Below are positions 21,160-24,014 of a DNA stretch of 24,014 nucleotides, piece after piece; the stretch's first letter is position 1; each line of letters opens with the position of its first letter. Source of the stretch: an uncultured Caldimonas sp. (GTDB lineage Bacteria; Pseudomonadota; Gammaproteobacteria; Burkholderiales; Burkholderiaceae); NCBI RefSeq assembly GCF_946480305.1, contig NZ_CAMLJQ010000055.1, positions 1 through 24,014 on the forward strand. The letters run 5' to 3'. The notes below the pieces were generated by a model. That model was not told the origin of the DNA, made no database searches, and saw only the letters and a program-made list of their open reading frames with translations. Position numbers and translations under genes: made by a program.

Positions 21160-23211
21160 TCAATCGTCGTCGCGCACGCGGTATTGCGCGGTCAGCTGCT
21201 GCTGCACCGCAGGCGGTACCGCGTCGTAGTGCGACAGCTCCAGCGTGTAGCGCCCCTGGCCTCCGGTCATCGCGTTCAGCCGTGACTGGTAGCCGTTGAG
21301 TTCGGACAACGGCGCGAGCGCCAGCACCGTCATGCTGCCGTCGTTGCGCGAACGGGTGCCGTTCACCTGCGCGCGCTTGGCGGCCAGATCGCCGGTGATG
21401 TCGCCGATGTGGCCTTCGGGCGCCATCACCTCGAGGGTCACCACCGGTTCCAGCACCACCGGCGCGGCCTTTTGCATCGCATCGATGAAGGCCTTGCGCC
21501 CTGCGGTGACGAACGCGATCTCCTTCGAATCCACCGAGTGGTGCTTGCCGTCGTAGACGGTCACACGTACGTCATGCACCGGAAAGCCGGCGATCACGCC
21601 CGCTTCCATCGCCTGGCGCACGCCTTTCTCGACCGCGGGGATGAACTGTCCCGGGATGGTGCCGCCCTTCACCTGGTCGACGAACTCGAAGCCGGCACCG
21701 CGCGGCAGCGGCTCGACGCGCAGGAACACTTCGCCGAACTGGCCGGCGCCGCCGGTCTGCTTCTTGTGCCGGTGGTGGCCTTCGGCGGGCTGGGCGATGG
21801 TCTCGCGGTACGCAATGCGCGGCGGGCGCGTTTCCACCTCGCACTTGTAGACCTCGGTCAACCGCTCGAGCAGCGTGCGCAGGTGCAGCTCGCCCAGGCC
21901 ATACACCACGGTCTCGTTGGTGGTCGCCACGTGCTCGACCTTCAGGCACGGGTCTTCGTCGACCAGTTTCTGCAGGATGTCCCACAGCCGCTGCTCGTCG
22001 CCGCGGCGCTTGGGGCCGATCGCGATGCCGTGCACCGGCGTCGGAAAGTCGAGCGGCTTCAGGTGGATGTGGTCGTCTTCGGCGGCATCGTGCAGCACCG
22101 CATCGAAATGGATCTCGTCGACCTTGGCCACGGCGCAGATCTCGCCCGGCCCGGCCCGCGGCACCTCCACGTGCTCCTTGCCCTGCAGCATGAAGAGGTG
22201 CCCCACCTTGAACGGCTTGCGGCCGTCGCCCACGTAGAGCTGGCTGTCGCGTGTGACCGTGCCCTGGTGGATGCGGAACACGCCCATCTTGCCGACGTAC
22301 GGATCGACCGTGACCTTGAACACGTGCGCCAGCACGTGCTTGTCCGGGTCCGGCTCGGCGTGGATCGGTCGCGCTTGCGGCCCCTCGCCTTCAAGAAATT
22401 GCGGCGGGTTGCCCTCGGTGGGGTTCGGCATCAGTTGCACCAGCACGTCGAGCAGCTCGGCGATGCCCGCGCCATTGCGTGCCGAGACAAAACAGATGGG
22501 GATCAGGTGGCCTTCGCGCAGCGCCTGCTCGAGCGGCGCGTGCAACTCGCGCGGGTCCACGTCGCCATCGTTCAGGTAGCGCTCGACGAACTCCGCATCG
22601 ACCTCCACCACCTGTTCCACCAACGCGCGGTGTGCCTGCTCCACAGATGAAAAATCCGCCTCGCCGGACGGATTGAAGAAGCAGTCGACCACCTGCGCGC
22701 CGCCTTGGGCGGGCAGGTTGAGCGGCAGGCACTCTTTGCCGAAGGCCTCCTGGATCTGGGCGACCAGCCCCGGCAGATCGACGCGCTCGGCGTCGACCTT
22801 GTTGACGATGATGAGCCGGCACAACCCGCGCTTCGCGGCCCATTCCATCATGCGTGTGCTCATCGGCTCGATGCCTGACGAGGCGCTGATCACGACGGCC
22901 GCCGTTTCCACCGCTTCGAGCGCCGTCATCGACTGGCCGAGGAAATCCGGCGCGCCGGGCGTGTCGATCAGGTGGATGCGCGTGTCCCGGTGGTGCAGGT
23001 GCATCACCGCGGAGTTCAGCGAGTGCTGTACCTTGCGTTCGAGCGGGTCGAAGTCACTGACCGTGGTGCCGCGCTCCAGGCTGCCCGGCGCGCCGATCAT
23101 GCCTGCGCGGTGCAGCAGTGCTTCCGCGAGGCTGGTCTTGCCGCTTGCCGCCGCGCCGACGAGGGCCAGCGTGCGGAGGGAGGCGGTCCCGAAAGGCGGG
23201 ATCGAGGACAT
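21160..23211 (-). CDS. elongation factor G-like GTPase
   Basis: A 683-aa protein with the five-domain layout of EF-G. The G1 P-loop is GAAASGKT (19-26), G3 is DTPGAPDF (83-90) and G4 is NKVD (137-140). Domain IV carries HHRHKKQTGGAGQFGEVF, similar to the QSGGRGQYGHV tip region of EF-G. True EF-G has DTPGHVDF; here the His that activates water is Ala87, and the switch I segment (RGTTVSDFDPLERKVQHS) is also not EF-G-like. This matches the EF-G-like (FusA2-type) paralogues, which bind GTP but may not translocate. It is therefore probably not the main fusA. CAGGAG lies 8 nt before the ATG at 23209-23211. It stands as a single minus-strand gene. Confidence 0.93.
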   Translation of the reverse strand: MSSIPPFGTASLRTLALVGAAASGKTSLAEALLHRAGMIGAPGSLERGTTVSDFDPLERKVQHSLNSAVMHLHHRDTRIHLIDTPGAPDFLGQSMTALEAVETAAVVISASSGIEPMSTRMMEWAAKRGLCRLIIVNKVDAERVDLPGLVAQIQEAFGKECLPLNLPAQGGAQVVDCFFNPSGEADFSSVEQAHRALVEQVVEVDAEFVERYLNDGDVDPRELHAPLEQALREGHLIPICFVSARNGAGIAELLDVLVQLMPNPTEGNPPQFLEGEGPQARPIHAEPDPDKHVLAHVFKVTVDPYVGKMGVFRIHQGTVTRDSQLYVGDGRKPFKVGHLFMLQGKEHVEVPRAGPGEICAVAKVDEIHFDAVLHDAAEDDHIHLKPLDFPTPVHGIAIGPKRRGDEQRLWDILQKLVDEDPCLKVEHVATTNETVVYGLGELHLRTLLERLTEVYKCEVETRPPRIAYRETIAQPAEGHHRHKKQTGGAGQFGEVFLRVEPLPRGAGFEFVDQVKGGTIPGQFIPAVEKGVRQAMEAGVIAGFPVHDVRVTVYDGKHHSVDSKEIAFVTAGRKAFIDAMQKAAPVVLEPVVTLEVMAPEGHIGDITGDLAAKRAQVNGTRSRNDGSMTVLALAPLSELNGYQSRLNAMTGGQGRYTLELSHYDAVPPAVQQQLTAQYRVRDDD

Positions 23212-23228
23212 GGGCGCTCTCCTGAGGC

Positions 23229-23266
23229 TGTGCGGTGCAGCCTAAGGGATCGGGCGGCACCGCACA
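23229..23266. promoter_or_regulatory. long inverted repeat upstream of the EF-G-like gene
   Basis: TGTGCGGTGC (23229-23238) and GCACCGCACA (23257-23266) form a perfect 10-bp dyad with an 18-nt spacer. It lies in the gap between the EF-G-like gene (minus) and the KTSC gene (plus), where both promoters should be. It may be an operator or a leader hairpin of the EF-G-like transcript. Confidence 0.4.
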
Positions 23267-23325
23267 AGCGGAACGATCAGGAGGGGCAGGGATATCGCCG
23301 GTATGGCGTTTGCACCGCCTGGTGC

Positions 23326-23565
23326 ATGCATCGCGACGCTGTTCGTTCGTCCAGCCTGCGCTCGGTGGGATACGACCCGCGGCGGCGGGTGCTGGAAGTC
23401 GAGTTCGCGACCGGGCGGCGGTATCAGTACCTCGATGTGCCGCCCGACGTGCACGATGCCCTCATGGCGGCCCCGTCGCTGGGCCGCCATTTCAACGAAC
23501 ACGTGCGCGACCGGTACGAGGCGGTCGAGCAGGAGGCGCCGCGTGCTGCGTCGCGGCGGGCTTAG
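23326..23565 (+). CDS. KTSC-domain small protein
   Basis: A 79-aa protein almost entirely made of a KTSC domain: [20 protein letters not shown] (8-27), then [33 protein letters not shown] in two parts (32-64). The domain is usually found alone in small proteins or joined to nucleic-acid enzymes such as lysyl-tRNA synthetase-like proteins; its function is not settled. The ATG at 23326-23328 gives a protein of normal family size; no clear Shine-Dalgarno precedes it, although AGGAGG is about 40 nt upstream. Its TAG (23563-23565) overlaps the TAA of the convergent dodecin gene. Confidence 0.85.
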   Translation: MHRDAVRSSSLRSVGYDPRRRVLEVEFATGRRYQYLDVPPDVHDALMAAPSLGRHFNEHVRDRYEAVEQEAPRAASRRA

Positions 23566-23771
23566 CCTTCGAGGGTGAAGCCCACCTTCAACGTGACCTG
23601 CCAATGCGCGACCTTGCCGTCGACCACGTGGCCGCGGGTTTCGAGCACCTGGAACCACTGGATGTTGCGGACGGTTTCGGCCGCCTTGGCGATGGCGCGC
23701 TGGATGGCGTCGTCGGAGCCGATGGTGGAGGAGCCGGTCAGCTCGATGTGCTTGTAGACGTGGTGGGTCAT
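23562..23771 (-). CDS. dodecin, flavin-storage protein
   Basis: A 69-aa protein that assembles into a hollow dodecamer binding flavins (FMN, riboflavin or lumichrome) and protects or stores them. The pattern [20 protein letters not shown] at the N-terminus, [14 protein letters not shown] in the middle and [15 protein letters not shown] at the C-terminus is typical; the Trp of NIQWF and the Gln of HWQV are the flavin-stacking and hydrogen-bonding residues. AGGAGA ends 7 nt before the ATG at 23769-23771, which rules out the upstream in-frame ATG at 23823-23825. It overlaps the KTSC gene by 4 bp tail to tail. Confidence 0.95.
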   Translation of the reverse strand: MTHHVYKHIELTGSSTIGSDDAIQRAIAKAAETVRNIQWFQVLETRGHVVDGKVAHWQVTLKVGFTLEG

Positions 23772-23918
23772 GGGGGGTTCTCCTGGCGGAGAGGGCAGGA
23801 TAGGGGGGTTGGGGGGCTGTGGCAAAGCCCTTGTTGCTTGCTTGCTGCTTGCGGGCCGCTGACCGCTGACCGTTGCCCGCTGCCGCGGGAGGGATCGCTG
23901 CGCAAGCCTGACCTTTCG

Positions 23919-23979
23919 CGCCGGGAGTCCGCCCCGGCGGGCGGGTAACTTTCATTTGTTGGCCCAAATGAAAGTCACC
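23919..23979. repeat. compound hairpin intergenic repeat, Burkholderiales type
   Basis: Two adjacent hairpins. The first is CGCCGGG (23919-23925) / CCCGGCG (23933-23939) with a 7-nt loop. The second is ACTTTCATTTG (23948-23958) / CAAATGAAAGT (23965-23975) with a 6-nt loop, extended after one mismatch by GGT/ACC. The run of 'gtccgccccggcgggcg' then 'ggtaactttc' is a dispersed intergenic repeat I recall from many Burkholderiales chromosomes; copy number must be checked in the genome. The flanks 23772-23918 and 23980-24014 hold no gene I can support. Confidence 0.65.
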
Positions 23980-24014
23980 AAAGCAAAGGGCCTGAATGCA
24001 ACACCATACATTCG

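Noticed and set aside
1..24014. CRISPR arrays, tRNA or rRNA genes, transposases, phage genes and toxin-antitoxin pairs
   Set aside because: Read through on both strands for regularly spaced repeats, cloverleaf ends and the relevant protein motifs; none could be supported.

Overview
This is a high-GC, gene-dense stretch of bacterial chromosome. The protein content points to the Betaproteobacteria, order Burkholderiales, perhaps near the Comamonadaceae/Sphaerotilaceae. The clues are the hppD-phhA pair with a divergent Lrp-type regulator, a PEP-CTERM protein, a FadD close to the proteobacterial type, and at the right end a compound hairpin repeat of a kind common in Burkholderiales intergenic DNA. 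This placement is inference from protein character, not from a search. I see no rRNA, tRNA, IS element, phage gene or CRISPR array.

Region 1 (1-7192) is a divergent lipid/alcohol-oxidation locus. Four closely spaced minus-strand genes run leftward: an uncharacterised soluble protein, FadD acyl-CoA ligase, a small membrane protein and a metallo-beta-lactamase-fold hydrolase. Three tightly packed plus-strand genes run rightward: a Tat-exported small subunit, a GMC-type flavin oxidoreductase and a membrane-anchored alpha/beta hydrolase. Together they suggest ester hydrolysis, oxidation of an alcohol outside or at the membrane, and CoA activation of the resulting acid. A diverged ceramidase-like membrane protein (7126-7902) overlaps the hydrolase tail to tail.

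Region 2 (8034-10704) is aromatic amino-acid catabolism: hppD followed by phhA on the minus strand, with an Lrp/AsnC regulator reading away from them. A 7-bp inverted repeat (AAAACTG/CAGTTTT) lies in the shared intergenic region and is a good operator candidate.

Region 3 (10705-13964) holds a lipoprotein alpha/beta hydrolase preceded by a perfect 14-bp palindrome. It converges on a two-gene minus-strand unit, an HDOD-domain protein followed by a TPMT-like methyltransferase. The HDOD gene has a close match to a sigma-28 (FliA) flagellar promoter just upstream.

Region 4 (14020-16595) is a complete ABC importer of the nitrate/sulfonate/NMT1 type (ATPase, permease, binding protein in transcription order). 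Region 5 (16847-21153) is a run of plus-strand membrane and envelope genes: a Yip1-domain protein, an MFS transporter, an MscS-type channel and a PEP-CTERM-anchored exported protein. Region 6 (21160-24014) contains an EF-G-like GTPase lacking the catalytic His of true EF-G, a small KTSC-domain protein, a dodecin flavin-storage protein and the terminal repeat.

Most of the window is ordinary chromosomal housekeeping and catabolism. I found no clearly new system. The points most worth following are the lipid-oxidation locus, the sigma-28-like promoter on the HDOD gene, the apparently inactive ceramidase-like and EF-G-like proteins, and several uncharacterised palindromes.
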